Shown here: positions 1 to 9,055 of the stretch, in pieces
Numbering within the stretch: the first letter of the stretch is position 1
How the letters are laid out: each line of letters starts with the position of its first letter
Assembly (NCBI RefSeq): GCF_014638275.1
Contig: NZ_BMFJ01000001.1
Span: forward strand, 2,220,338-2,284,337
DNA length: 64,000 bases
DNA from: Primorskyibacter flagellatus
GTDB taxonomy: Bacteria; Pseudomonadota; Alphaproteobacteria; Rhodobacterales; Rhodobacteraceae
Direction of reading: 5' to 3'
Translations under genes and position numbers: made by a program
The notes under the pieces: generated by a model
Databases searched by the model: none
The model's input: the letters and a program-made list of their open reading frames with translations, nothing else
Told to the model about the DNA's origin: nothing

Positions 1-231
1 GATATCGGCGTCGTACCACATGTTCAGCGCGCCCGATGCGCCGCCGCCGATGGCGATGCAGAGCACGGCGAAGAAGGCGATGAACGGGTGGACGCCGCCG
101 GGCGCGGCCAGCAGGCCGACGGCCGCCGTGAAGACGACCAGCGACATGACACGGGGTTTGAGCAGGGCGACATAGTCGCCGAACTGCGCCTCTCCCGTGG
201 CGGTCTGCGTGTCAAAGCTCGCGTCGGTCAT
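1..231 (-). CDS. ctaB: Protoheme IX farnesyltransferase (heme O synthase), N-terminal part, cut by window edge
   Basis: Seventy-seven N-terminal residues are present and the rest lies before base 1. The enzyme is a membrane prenyltransferase that farnesylates heme B to heme O for aa3-type oxidase assembly. Visible are a short soluble start, [13 protein letters not shown], a first membrane helix, and [16 protein letters not shown]. The last stretch is the region leading into the first Asp-rich prenyl-diphosphate site of the UbiA/CtaB family. The start is the ATG whose complement is at 229-231. It lies 73 bases downstream of the ctaC stop on the same strand, matching the ctaC-ctaB order usual in Rhodobacteraceae. 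A 6-bp GC hairpin (251-268) lies in the gap. Confidence 0.9.
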   Translation of the reverse strand, partial: MTDASFDTQTATGEAQFGDYVALLKPRVMSLVVFTAAVGLLAAPGGVHPFIAFFAVLCIAIGGGASGALNMWYDADI

Positions 232-304
232 TCCGTTTCCGTTCGTGGAGCGGGCCGGATGCGGCCCGCGATCTGCGTATGCCCGGCGAACCGGGCCGGT
301 CGGA

Positions 305-1210
305 TCAGCTGTTCAGTTCTTCAGGATCCACATATTCGCCCGCTTCCTCACAGGCGGCGAGCCATGCGTCGTAGACCTCCGGGCTGACGGCCTTGACGGT
401 GATCGGCATATAGGCGTGGTCCTTGCCGCACAGTTCCGAGCACTGGCCGAAGTAGATGCCTTCCTTTTCGGCAGTGAACCAGATCTGCGCCAGACGGCCC
501 GGCACGGCGTCCTGCTTCACCCCGAAGGCCGGCATCGCCCAGGAGTGGATCACGTCCGCCCCGGTCACGGTCAGCACGACGATCTTGCCGACGGGCACGA
601 CCACTGCGGTGTCGGTGGCGAGGAGGAACTCGTCCTCGTTGTAGCCGGCAGCGGTCAGCTTTGCCTTCATCGCGTCGGAGTTGACATAGGCCTTGGCACC
701 GGCGGCCTCGTCTTCCGAGGTCATCGTGGCGGGCTGGCCGATCATGTAGGCGTCGTAGGCGAGGCCGGATTCGGTGTCGGTGTATTCGTAACCCCAGTAC
801 CACTGGTACCCTGTCACCTTGATGTTGACCTCACCGTCCGGGAAGGTCTGCTGCTTGAACAGGATCGGCAGGGAGAAGGCGCCGATGAACACCAGGATCA
901 GCACCGGCACGATGGTCCAGGCGATTTCCAGCGGAGAATTGTGGGTGAAGGTGCCCGGCGTCGGGTTGGCCTTGCGGGAATAGCGGATGGCAGAGATCGC
1001 CAGCAGCGCAACCACCAGCAGCACGATCGGCGTGATGATGATGAGAAGCATGTGGTCGAGCCAGTGGATGTCGCGCGCGACCTCGGTCACGGCCTCCTGG
1101 AACGCGATGCCGCCGGGGTGCGGCTTGCCGATGGTCTCCAGCCCCTGCGCGACGGCGGGCAGTGCGGCGACGGACGCCAATAGGGCAGAAAGGCTGATGA
1201 TTTTACGCAT
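305..1210 (-). CDS. ctaC: Cytochrome c oxidase subunit II
   Basis: This is the CuA-bearing subunit II of an aa3-type cytochrome c oxidase in the cytoplasmic membrane; it accepts electrons from cytochrome c. The 301-residue protein has an N-terminal signal sequence ending near PAVAQG and two membrane helices (around residues 50-75 and 92-116). The periplasmic cupredoxin domain carries the CuA ligands in [12 protein letters not shown] (Cys257, Cys261, His265, Met268) plus the upstream His of [11 protein letters not shown]. Length and motifs are normal for the family. The gene is first in a minus-strand ctaC-ctaB unit. A FNR-like box lies about 145 bases upstream of its start. Confidence 0.97.
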   Translation of the reverse strand: MRKIISLSALLASVAALPAVAQGLETIGKPHPGGIAFQEAVTEVARDIHWLDHMLLIIITPIVLLVVALLAISAIRYSRKANPTPGTFTHNSPLEIAWTIVPVLILVFIGAFSLPILFKQQTFPDGEVNIKVTGYQWYWGYEYTDTESGLAYDAYMIGQPATMTSEDEAAGAKAYVNSDAMKAKLTAAGYNEDEFLLATDTAVVVPVGKIVVLTVTGADVIHSWAMPAFGVKQDAVPGRLAQIWFTAEKEGIYFGQCSELCGKDHAYMPITVKAVSPEVYDAWLAACEEAGEYVDPEELNS

Positions 1211-1353
1211 ATGGCACCCTGATCGGTTTGAGGCTCTTCATCGTCGCGGGGGGCGGGGACGGAATCCCGCCTGCCACCCGTTGTTTGCGGTCGTTTAAAA
1301 CCATATTCTTGCTGACACCACAACAATCACGCTTGCGGCAAACGGACGCTTTT

Positions 1354-1367
1354 TTGATTTGGATCAG
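1354..1367. promoter_or_regulatory. FNR/FnrL-like box between ctaC and tldD
   Basis: TTGAT-TTGG-ATCAG matches the FNR consensus TTGAT-N4-ATCAA at 9 of 10 positions. It sits in the 198-base divergent region, 144 bases before the ctaC ATG and 42 bases before the tldD ATG. Rhodobacteraceae use FnrL to sense oxygen, so a site before a terminal-oxidase gene makes sense. That it is functional is inference. Confidence 0.4.
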
Positions 1368-1408
1368 GAAAACCGTCCCCGCCGGCCCGTTCAGGAAGGC
1401 TCCCGCCC

Positions 1409-2827
1409 ATGTCCGATGCCCCGTTCCGCCCTTTCGAGACCCTGCTGGACGAGGGCCGCGCGCTCTCCATCCTGCGCGAGGCTGTGGCGGGCGGCGATGA
1501 CGGGGAGCTGTTTCTGGAACGCCGCCGGTCGGAAATGCTGCATTTCGATGACGGGCGGGTGAAGACGGCAAGCTACGACGCGTCCGAAGGGTTCGGGCTG
1601 CGGGCTGTCTGCGGCGAGGTGACGGGCTATGCGCACGGCACGGACGTATCGGAAGGCGCGCTGAAGCGGGCGGCCGAAACGGCGCGGCTGGCGGTCGGCG
1701 CCGGTGGCGGGGTCATGGCCCCTGCCCCGCGCGCGACGAACCGGCGGCTTTATACGGATGCCGACCCGATCGCAGGGGCGGAGTTCCCGGTGAAGGTGGA
1801 AACCCTGCGCGAGATCGACGCCTATGCCCGCGACCTGGACCCCCGGGTGGTGCAGGTGTCGGCGACGATCATGGCCTCGCTTCAGGAGGTCGAGATCCTG
1901 CGCCCCGAAGGTGGCATCGTGCGGGATGCGCGGCCGATGGTGCGGGTCAACGTGTCGGTCATCGTGGAACAGGGCGGACGGCGCGAATCCGGCACGGCGG
2001 GCGGCGGCGGCCGGGTCGGACTGGACGGGCTGCTCGATCCTGCCGACTGGCAGGCGAAGGCGCAAGAGGCGCTGCGGATCGCGCTGGTGAACCTCGACGC
2101 CGTGCCCGCGCCTGCCGGGGTGATGGACATTGTGCTTGGCCCCGGCTGGCCGGGGATCTTGCTGCACGAGGCGATCGGTCACGGACTTGAGGGCGACTTC
2201 AACCGCAAGGGATCGTCGGCTTTTGCCGGCCTCATGGGGCAGCAGGTGGCGGCGAAGGGGGTCACGGTGCTGGACGACGGCACGATCCCCGACCGGCGCG
2301 GGTCGATCTCCGTCGACGACGAGGGTACGCCCTCGGGCAAGAACGTCCTGATCGAGGACGGAATCCTCGTCGGCTACATGCAGGACCGGCAGAATGCCCG
2401 GCTCATGGGAGTGGAACCGACCGGCAACGGGCGGCGGGAAAGCCACGCCCATGCCCCGATGCCCCGCATGACGAACACCTACATGCTGGGCGGCGAGGCA
2501 ACTCCGGACGAGATCGTGGCCGAGATGGGCGATGGCATCCACGCAGTCGGCTTCGGTGGCGGCCAGGTGGACATCACCTCCGGCAAGTTCGTGTTCTCCT
2601 GCACGGAGGCCTATCTGGTCAAGGACGGCAAGCGTGGCGCGCCAGTCAAGGGCGCGACCCTGATCGGTGACGGGCCGGAGGCGCTGAAACGCATCCGTGC
2701 GCTTGGCAACGACATGGCACTGGACCCCGGCATGGGCAATTGTGGCAAGGCCGGACAATGGGTGCCGGTTGGCGTCGGCCAGCCGACCGTGCTGATCGGC
2801 GGGCTGACCGTGGGCGGATCGGCCTAG
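1409..2827 (+). CDS. tldD: Metalloprotease TldD
   Basis: TldD is the catalytic subunit of the TldD/TldE (PmbA) zinc metalloprotease, which trims unfolded peptides and matures some modified peptides in the cytoplasm. The 472-residue protein carries HEAIGH (His253, Glu254, His258), matching the family HExxxH metal site, followed by GLEGDFNRKG. The C-terminal part contains GGGQVDITSGKFVF and GNCGKAGQ, both typical of the family. No tldE/pmbA partner is in this window; in many genomes it is unlinked. The TAG stop shares the palindrome CTAG (2824-2827) with the stop of the convergent gene, so no terminator fits between the two. Confidence 0.96.
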   Translation: MSDAPFRPFETLLDEGRALSILREAVAGGDDGELFLERRRSEMLHFDDGRVKTASYDASEGFGLRAVCGEVTGYAHGTDVSEGALKRAAETARLAVGAGGGVMAPAPRATNRRLYTDADPIAGAEFPVKVETLREIDAYARDLDPRVVQVSATIMASLQEVEILRPEGGIVRDARPMVRVNVSVIVEQGGRRESGTAGGGGRVGLDGLLDPADWQAKAQEALRIALVNLDAVPAPAGVMDIVLGPGWPGILLHEAIGHGLEGDFNRKGSSAFAGLMGQQVAAKGVTVLDDGTIPDRRGSISVDDEGTPSGKNVLIEDGILVGYMQDRQNARLMGVEPTGNGRRESHAHAPMPRMTNTYMLGGEATPDEIVAEMGDGIHAVGFGGGQVDITSGKFVFSCTEAYLVKDGKRGAPVKGATLIGDGPEALKRIRALGNDMALDPGMGNCGKAGQWVPVGVGQPTVLIGGLTVGGSA

Positions 2828-3465
2828 ACCCTGCGGCGGCGCGCGGCAAGCCCCGCAAGCGCGCCAAGCAGAAGCAGCGCGGACGCGGGCAGCGGTACGG
2901 CGGACATGCTGCCAACAGTAAAGTCGTCTATCGCGATCGACTGGAAATTACCGAAGGCACCGATCCCCGGTCCGGCGGCGAGCCGGATTTCATCGAAGCC
3001 GCCTGCATCCGCAAACCCGACGACGTCCCCGACCCGGCCGTTGACGATACCGGAGCCGATCACCGACCCGCCAAGCCGCAGTTCGTAGACGAGGTTGGAC
3101 AGGGTATGCCCTCCGGCCCGCGGCACGCCGTAGCCGACGTTTCCGTCGCCGAACATGAACTCGACCGCCGTGAATGTGCCTCCGGTTACGCTCAGGAACC
3201 CTTGGTTGCCCCCGGCGTAGAGAAGATCGGCCTGCACGCCGAAGCCGAAGGCGTCGAACCCGCCCAGGACGCGGGTCGTGGTGGGATTGACAAAAGTCAG
3301 CCCCGCCTCCGAGTAGGACAGGACGCTATCGGGCACCGCGTCGAAGGTCGCCTTGGCCGATATGCTCAGCACCGCCGACCCGGAACCGGAGGTTACGGTC
3401 AGCGCGTTCGCCGCGGCCGATGTGAGAAGAAGCGCCGCGAGGGCGGCAGGGGCAATTCGTTTCAT
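2824..3465 (-). CDS. VPLPA-CTERM sorting-domain protein
   Basis: This is a 213-residue secreted protein of unknown function. It begins with a Sec signal peptide (MKRIAPAALAALLL to about Ala20) and ends in a tripartite sorting tail: the motif VPLPA, a hydrophobic helix, and an Arg cluster (ARRRRV). Tails of this kind belong to the PEP-CTERM/exosortase class, in which a membrane transpeptidase processes and anchors the protein. The middle is Gly/Val/Phe-rich, looks beta-sheet and contains no motif I recognise. The ATG with complement at 3463-3465 was chosen because GGAGAG lies just upstream and the signal peptide begins there; the frame runs 36 codons further upstream. A second such protein is at 53553-54203, and no exosortase gene is in view. 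Confidence 0.85.
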   Translation of the reverse strand: MKRIAPAALAALLLTSAAANALTVTSGSGSAVLSISAKATFDAVPDSVLSYSEAGLTFVNPTTTRVLGGFDAFGFGVQADLLYAGGNQGFLSVTGGTFTAVEFMFGDGNVGYGVPRAGGHTLSNLVYELRLGGSVIGSGIVNGRVGDVVGFADAGGFDEIRLAAGPGIGAFGNFQSIAIDDFTVGSMSAVPLPASALLLLGALAGLAARRRRV

Positions 3466-3621
3466 GAAACTCTCCGCAACAACCGATCCGCCTGCAATCC
3501 GGGACCGGGACCAAGATATGACCTTCAAATACTCCGCGGGCACCATAACACAGTGTGACAACTGGCCAAACACCGAAGTCCGGACAGCCTCCCGGCCGCG
3601 ATCAATCGATTAACTTTCAAA

Positions 3622-3637
3622 TTCACGCTTAATTAAC
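3622..3637 (+). promoter_or_regulatory. CtrA-like box upstream of dprA
   Basis: TTCA-N7-TTAAC matches the CtrA consensus TTAA-N7-TTAAC at 8 of 9 positions. It ends 40 bases before the dprA ATG and is followed by a TTATAC-type -10 candidate near 3648. CtrA and DprA are linked in Rhodobacterales through gene-transfer-agent recipient competence. Direct control of this gene is inference. Confidence 0.45.
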
Positions 3638-3677
3638 CCGGCCCCCATTATACCTGATTCCGCAAGTAGGCGGAGTC

Positions 3678-4832
3678 ATGACGGACGTGGACTATCATCC
3701 TTCCACTCACCCCCCACTCCCACCCACCACGGAAGATGAGCGTCTGTCATGGCTTCGTCTCTTGCGCTCCCGCCGGGTCGGCATCGCGACCTTCTACCGG
3801 CTGCTCGCCGATCACGGCACCGGCTCCGCCGCACTCGAAGCGCTGCCGGAGATCGCCGCCGAGGCGGGGGTCACGAATTACGAACCCTTCCCTGAAAAAG
3901 CCGCCCTGGCGGAACTGCGAGCGGGCCGGAAAGCCGGGGCGCAGCTGATCTGCCTGGGCGCAAGCGCCTATCCGGCGGCACTTCTGGATGCGGACGACCC
4001 GCCGCCGATGCTCTGGATCCACGGCGACCCTGCGGTGCTGGCGCGCCCGATGATCGGAATGGTCGGGGCGCGCAACGCCTCCTCCCTCGGGCTCAGGATG
4101 GCGCGGGTCATGGCGGGCGAACTGGCGGAGGCGGGGTTCGTCGTCGTCTCCGGCCTGGCCCGCGGGATCGACGCGGCGGCGCATCGCGGGGCCGTCGGGA
4201 CGGGCACCGTGGCGGTGATGGCTGGGGGGACGGATGTGCTCTACCCGGCCGAAAACGCCGACCTGGCGGCGGACATTGCAAAGACCGGGGTGCGCCTGTC
4301 GGAAATGCCCATGGGACAGCAGCCGCAGGCGCGGCATTTCCCCCGGCGCAACCGCATCATCTCTGCCCTCGGGCAGGCGCTGGTGGTGGTGGAAGCGGCG
4401 GCGCGGTCGGGCAGCCTGATCACCGCGCGCACGGCGCTGGACCAGGGGCGTGAGGTACTGGCGGTGCCGGGGCATCCGTTCGACGCACGCGCGTCTGGCT
4501 GCAACATGCTGAACCGTGACGGCGCCGGGCTGGTGCGATCAGCCGCCGACGTGATCGAGGCGCTGCCAACGTCGACCCCCGCCAAGGTTCTACAGTGCGA
4601 ATTCGATCTGCCTGCCAGCCCCCCGGCCGACCAGCGCGCCTTCCGCGAAACCGCCCGCCTGCACAGCGAAATCCTGAACCGGCTCAGCCCCGTGCCGCTG
4701 GCCGAGGACCAGCTGATCCGGGACCTGTCGCGCGACAGCACCCGCGTGTCCCCCGCCATCACCCGGCTCGAGCTTCTCGGTCGCATCCGCCGTCACGCGG
4801 GCGGCCTGCTGGCGCGGGCGGGCGGCGACTGA
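3678..4832 (+). CDS. dprA: DNA-processing protein DprA
   Basis: DprA binds incoming single-stranded DNA and loads RecA onto it during transformation; in Rhodobacter it is also needed by recipients of gene-transfer-agent DNA. The 384-residue protein has an N-terminal SAM-like helical region (to about 75) and a Rossmann-fold core with GMVGARNASSLG, VVSGLARGIDAAAH, SGSLITARTA and REVLAVPG. A C-terminal winged-helix domain (around 315-380, ITRLELLGRIRR) follows. Length fits alphaproteobacterial DprA with the extra C-terminal domain. It precedes topA, a frequent pairing, with a 122-base gap. A CtrA-like box lies 41 bases upstream. Confidence 0.95.
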   Translation: MTDVDYHPSTHPPLPPTTEDERLSWLRLLRSRRVGIATFYRLLADHGTGSAALEALPEIAAEAGVTNYEPFPEKAALAELRAGRKAGAQLICLGASAYPAALLDADDPPPMLWIHGDPAVLARPMIGMVGARNASSLGLRMARVMAGELAEAGFVVVSGLARGIDAAAHRGAVGTGTVAVMAGGTDVLYPAENADLAADIAKTGVRLSEMPMGQQPQARHFPRRNRIISALGQALVVVEAAARSGSLITARTALDQGREVLAVPGHPFDARASGCNMLNRDGAGLVRSAADVIEALPTSTPAKVLQCEFDLPASPPADQRAFRETARLHSEILNRLSPVPLAEDQLIRDLSRDSTRVSPAITRLELLGRIRRHAGGLLARAGGD

Positions 4833-4954
4833 CCGCGAAACACGCATTGCGCTGCGGTCCGCGCACTGCCACGGAAGCTTGCATTGACATTCGCCCCTTG
4901 CGGGTCACATGGTCCGCCGCCATATAGCTCGCCCAGAGTTGGAGAGGATCATTC

Positions 4955-7534
4955 ATGCCAGTCGTTGTTGTCGAATCCCCGGCCAAGGCCAAGACAATCA
5001 ACAAGTATCTGGGATCCGACTACACCGTTCTCGCCTCTTACGGGCATGTCCGCGACCTGCCTCCGAAGGACGGTTCGGTCGATCCCGAGCACGAATTCGA
5101 CATGAAATGGGAGATCGCGTCGGACTCCAAAAAGCACGTGAAGGCGATTGCCGACGCGCTGAAGGACGACAACGCGCTGATCCTCGCCACCGACCCCGAC
5201 CGCGAGGGGGAGGCGATCTCCTGGCACCTGGAAGAGGCGCTGCGCGGGCGCAAGGCGATCAAGGCCGACACGCCGGTCAGCCGCGTCGTGTTCAACGCGA
5301 TCACCAAGACCGCCGTGACCGAGGCGATGAAGAACCCCCGGCAGGTCGACGGCGATCTGGTGGAGGCCTATCTGGCGCGCCGCGCGCTCGACTACCTTGT
5401 CGGGTTCAACCTGTCCCCCGTGCTCTGGCGCAAGCTGCCAGGCGCGAAATCCGCGGGGCGGGTGCAGTCCGTCTGCCTGCGCCTGATCGTCGAGCGGGAG
5501 ATGGAGATCGAGGCGTTCCGCGCCCGCGAATACTGGTCCGTCACCGCCCTGCTCAAGACCCCGCGCGGTCAGGAGTTCGAGGCGCGGCTCACGGTTCTGG
5601 GCGGCAAAAAGCTCGACCGCTACGACATCAAGGACTCCACCGCGGCGGAGATGGCGGTGCAGGCCGTGACCTCGCGCGATCTTACCGTGCAGTCGGTTGA
5701 GGCGAAACCGGCGACGCGCAACCCCTCCCCGCCCTTCATGACCTCGACCCTTCAGCAGGAGGCGTCGCGCAAGTTCGGCATGGGCGCGCGGCAGGCAATG
5801 CAGGCGGCGCAGCGGCTCTACGAGGCGGGGCACATCACCTACATGCGGACCGACGGGATCGACATGGCGCCGGAGGCCGTGAGCGCCTGCCGCGATGCCA
5901 TCGGCGGACGGTTCGGCAAGGACTATGTGCCGGCGGAACCGCGCGTCTACAAGAACAAGGCGAAGAACGCGCAGGAAGCCCACGAATGCATCCGCCCGAC
6001 CGAGATGACGGCGGACGCGGACAGCCTGCGGCTGACCGATGCGGACCAGAAGAAGCTCTACGATCTGATCTGGAAACGCACGCTCGCCTGCCAGATGGAA
6101 AGTGCGCGGCTTGAGCGGACGACGGTCGAGATCGGATCGCGCGACGGCCAGGTCGGCCTGCGCGCCAACGGTCAGGTCGTCCTGTTCGACGGCTTTCTCA
6201 AGGTCTACGAAGAGGGGCGCGACGACGTCGAGGAGGATGACGACAAGCGTCTGCCGCAGATCGCGCAGGGCGACCCGCTGGCCAAGCAGTCGATCACGCC
6301 GGAGCAGCATTTCACCCAGCCCCCGCCGCGCTACACCGAGGCAACGCTGGTCAAGCGCATGGAAGAGCTCGGCATCGGGCGGCCGTCCACCTACGCCTCC
6401 ATCGTCACGACGATCCAGGACCGCGGCTATGTGCGCAAGGACAAGAACCGCCTGCTGCCCGAGGACAAGGGCCGGCTGGTGACGGCGTTCCTCGAGAACT
6501 ACTTCCGACGCTACGTCGAATACGACTTTACCGCCGACCTTGAGGACGAGCTTGACGATGTCTCCGCCGGATCGCGCGACTACAAGGATGTGCTCGGCCG
6601 GTTCTGGCGGGATTTCTCCGCCGCGATTGCGGAAACGTCGGAGCTGCGCATCACCGAGGTGCTGGACAAGATCAACGAGGTGCTCGAACCCCATCTCTTC
6701 CCGCCGACCGAGGACGGCAGCGATCCGCGTGTTTGCCCGAACTGCGGCGCGGGGCGGTTGTCGATGCGCACCGCGCGTTCCGGCGGGGCGTTCATCGGCT
6801 GCTCCAATTACCCCGAATGCCGCTACACCCGCCCCTTCGGTCCGCCCGACGCAGAGGCGGAGGCAAGCGCGATCCCGCCCGAGGGCAAGCTTCTGGGTGA
6901 GGACAACGGAGACGAAATCCGCGTCTTCAAAGGGCGGTTCGGTCCCTATGTCCAGCGCGGCGAGGCAACTGCGGATGTGCCGAAACCCCCGCGCCAGACC
7001 GTCCCCAAGGACTGGGTGCCCGAGGATCTGACGCTGGAACAGGGCGTCATGCTGCTGACCCTGCCTCGCCTGATCGGGACGCACCCCGAAGACGGCGTGA
7101 ACGTCTGGGCCAATATCGGGCGCTACGGTCCTTATATCAAACATGCCGACACGACCTCGGACCGGGGCGGTACCAATGCCAATCTCGAAGGGCTGGACGA
7201 GGTCTGGACCGTCGGCATGAACCGCGCCGTGCAGCTGCTGGCCGAAAAGGTGGCGAGCCGGGGCGGACGGGGCCGTGCGGCGAAGGTGCTGAAATCGCTT
7301 GGCGATCACCCGGACGGTGGCGGCGTGGACATCATGGAGGGCAAGTACGGACCTTACGTGAAGTGGGAAAAGGTCAACGCAACCCTTCCCAAGGATCAGG
7401 ACCCCGAGACGCTGACCATGGATCAGGCGGTCGCACTGATTTCCGAGAAGGCCGGCAAGAAGGGCACCAAGAAGAAAGCCGCGCCAAAGAAAAAGGCACC
7501 CGCGAAGAAGGCTGCCAAGAAAAGCGACGACTGA
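4955..7534 (+). CDS. topA: DNA topoisomerase I
   Basis: This type IA topoisomerase relaxes negative supercoils through a covalent 5'-phosphotyrosine intermediate. The 859-residue protein starts with the Toprim domain (VVVESPAKAKTI; the acidic DPDREGEA at 80-87). The catalytic tyrosine is Tyr296 in ITYMRTDGI. At least one Topo_C4 zinc ribbon follows (CPNCGAG through CSNYPECRY), then repeated TopoI C-terminal modules with GRYGPYIKH and GKYGPYVKW. The protein ends in a Lys/Ala-rich basic tail. The start has GGAGAGGA upstream. Confidence 0.98.
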   Translation: MPVVVVESPAKAKTINKYLGSDYTVLASYGHVRDLPPKDGSVDPEHEFDMKWEIASDSKKHVKAIADALKDDNALILATDPDREGEAISWHLEEALRGRKAIKADTPVSRVVFNAITKTAVTEAMKNPRQVDGDLVEAYLARRALDYLVGFNLSPVLWRKLPGAKSAGRVQSVCLRLIVEREMEIEAFRAREYWSVTALLKTPRGQEFEARLTVLGGKKLDRYDIKDSTAAEMAVQAVTSRDLTVQSVEAKPATRNPSPPFMTSTLQQEASRKFGMGARQAMQAAQRLYEAGHITYMRTDGIDMAPEAVSACRDAIGGRFGKDYVPAEPRVYKNKAKNAQEAHECIRPTEMTADADSLRLTDADQKKLYDLIWKRTLACQMESARLERTTVEIGSRDGQVGLRANGQVVLFDGFLKVYEEGRDDVEEDDDKRLPQIAQGDPLAKQSITPEQHFTQPPPRYTEATLVKRMEELGIGRPSTYASIVTTIQDRGYVRKDKNRLLPEDKGRLVTAFLENYFRRYVEYDFTADLEDELDDVSAGSRDYKDVLGRFWRDFSAAIAETSELRITEVLDKINEVLEPHLFPPTEDGSDPRVCPNCGAGRLSMRTARSGGAFIGCSNYPECRYTRPFGPPDAEAEASAIPPEGKLLGEDNGDEIRVFKGRFGPYVQRGEATADVPKPPRQTVPKDWVPEDLTLEQGVMLLTLPRLIGTHPEDGVNVWANIGRYGPYIKHADTTSDRGGTNANLEGLDEVWTVGMNRAVQLLAEKVASRGGRGRAAKVLKSLGDHPDGGGVDIMEGKYGPYVKWEKVNATLPKDQDPETLTMDQAVALISEKAGKKGTKKKAAPKKKAPAKKAAKKSDD

Positions 7535-7667
7535 TCCCGCGCGTGAAAGCTGCGCCCACAGGGGCAACGCCGGGCTTGCATGCATACATGCGATGTAAAG
7601 AATATGTGATTGGCAACGCCTGCCCCGCTTTGACAGTTTCCGGCCAGAGCAGCAGAGCGGAGCCCGC

Positions 7668-8237
7668 ATGTCCCACCCCCTTCTTACCCGTCGCCACCTG
7701 ATCCTGTCCGGCATTGCCGCGACGGTCGTCACCCCGGCCATGGCGCAGTCCCTGCCCGAACCCGAAGCCGAGGCGCCGGTTCGCCACAACCTGTCGAGCT
7801 TTTCCGCGCAGGACTGGCGCGACCACTTCGAAGACCTGGGCAAGGCGGCGATCGTGGCCGACACGACCTCGCGCGCGCTGCATTTCTGGGCCGGGGACGG
7901 GTCGGACTACCGGATCTATCCGACCTCCGTGCCGCGCAGCGACGAACTGACCAAGCGGGGTTACACCAAGATCGTGCGCAAGCGGGTCGGGCCGGACTGG
8001 ACGCCGACCGCCAGCCAGAAGGAACGCTTCGGCTGGACCTACATGCCGCCGGGGCCGGACAATCCGCTTGGGACCCACGCCATGTACCTCGACTGGCCCG
8101 CTTACCTGATCCACGGCACACACGACACGCGCAAGATCGGACGGCAGAGCTCGGACGGCTGTATCGGGCTGTTCAACGCGGCAATTGCCGAGCTGTTCGA
8201 AATCACGCCAGTCGGGACCCAGGTCCGGGTGATCTGA
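7668..8237 (+). CDS. Tat-exported L,D-transpeptidase (YkuD domain)
   Basis: This is a periplasmic peptidoglycan cross-linking or lipoprotein-attaching enzyme of the YkuD class. The 189-residue protein begins with a twin-arginine-like signal (LLTRRHLILSG, then a hydrophobic stretch ending AMAQ). The C-terminal catalytic domain has HGTH (His149, His152) and the nucleophile motif SSDGC (Cys165). The family's usual Arg two residues after the Cys (SHGCIR) is Gly here (SDGCIG), a small departure. It stands alone between topA and the CoA-transferase genes. The exact reaction (3-3 cross-link, Braun-lipoprotein attachment or other) cannot be read from the sequence. Confidence 0.88.
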   Translation: MSHPLLTRRHLILSGIAATVVTPAMAQSLPEPEAEAPVRHNLSSFSAQDWRDHFEDLGKAAIVADTTSRALHFWAGDGSDYRIYPTSVPRSDELTKRGYTKIVRKRVGPDWTPTASQKERFGWTYMPPGPDNPLGTHAMYLDWPAYLIHGTHDTRKIGRQSSDGCIGLFNAAIAELFEITPVGTQVRVI

Positions 8238-8328
8238 TTTACCGGGAGGTATTCCGCGATGCGGCAATTCGTTGACTCTCATGTGACAGGGCGTCATCAC
8301 AGGGGAAATTGCTGACGGAGGTTCCCCC

Positions 8329-9033
8329 ATGAAGAAAGTCTACGGTTCCGCCGCCGAAGCACTGGACGGCGTGCTGTTCGACGGCATGTTGATCGCTGCG
8401 GGCGGCTTCGGGCTCTGCGGTATTCCCGAGCTGCTGATCGCGGGGATCCGGGACGCGGGCACGCAGAACCTGACCGTGGCGTCCAACAACGCCGGGGTGG
8501 ATGATTTCGGGCTCGGCATCCTTCTGCAGACGCGGCAGATCAAGAAGATGATGGCCTCCTACGTGGGGGAGAACGCGGAATTCATGCGGCAGTACCTCTC
8601 TGGCGAACTGGAGCTTGAATTCAACCCGCAGGGCACGCTGGCGGAACGGATGCGCGCGGGCGGCTGCGGCATCCCCGGCTTCTACACCAAAACCGGCGTC
8701 GGCACCGTGATCGCCGAGGGCAAGGACGTGAAATCCTGGAACGGCCAGGATTACATCCTCGAGGAAGGCATTTTTGCCGACCTTTCCATCGTCAAGGCGT
8801 GGAAGGCGGACGAGACCGGGAACCTCGTGTTCCGCAAGGCGGCGCGCAACTTTAACCCGCCGGCGGCGATGTGCGGCAAGGTGTGCATCGTCGAGGTGGA
8901 GGAGATCGTACCGGTCGGATCGCTCGATCCCGACAAGATCCACCTGCCGGGCGTCTATGTCCACCGAATCATTCAGGGCGACCACGAAAAGCGCATCGAA
9001 CAGCGTACCGTGCGCAAGCGCGAGGAGGCCTGA
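8329..9033 (+). CDS. scoA: Succinyl-CoA:3-oxoacid CoA-transferase, subunit A
   Basis: This is the alpha subunit of a family I CoA-transferase that moves CoA from succinyl-CoA to acetoacetate or another 3-oxoacid in ketone-body and polyhydroxybutyrate turnover. The 234-residue protein shows the subunit A signature GGFGLCGIPELLI, then TVASNNAG and GCGIPGFYTKTGVGT. The start has GGAGG upstream (tgacggaggttcccccATG). Its partner is at 10111-10734, but a LOV histidine kinase gene is inserted between them; the gap to the kinase is 22 bases on the same strand, so the three are probably co-transcribed. The physiological acceptor acid is assumed from family, not shown. Confidence 0.94.
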   Translation: MKKVYGSAAEALDGVLFDGMLIAAGGFGLCGIPELLIAGIRDAGTQNLTVASNNAGVDDFGLGILLQTRQIKKMMASYVGENAEFMRQYLSGELELEFNPQGTLAERMRAGGCGIPGFYTKTGVGTVIAEGKDVKSWNGQDYILEEGIFADLSIVKAWKADETGNLVFRKAARNFNPPAAMCGKVCIVEVEEIVPVGSLDPDKIHLPGVYVHRIIQGDHEKRIEQRTVRKREEA

Positions 9034-9055
9034 GACGACAGGGGCGGGCTCTACA

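Noticed and set aside
251..268. Hairpin between ctaC and ctaB as terminator
   Set aside because: Six-base stem without T-run; the genes are expected to be co-transcribed.
7578..7591. GCATG-CATA-CATGC palindrome between topA and the transpeptidase gene
   Set aside because: Short arms with no promoter relation; expected by chance.
4949..7864. 971-codon open frame antisense to topA
   Set aside because: High-GC genes leave long open shadow frames. The protein is Arg/His/Gly-rich without motifs, and the sense strand encodes a full topoisomerase I.
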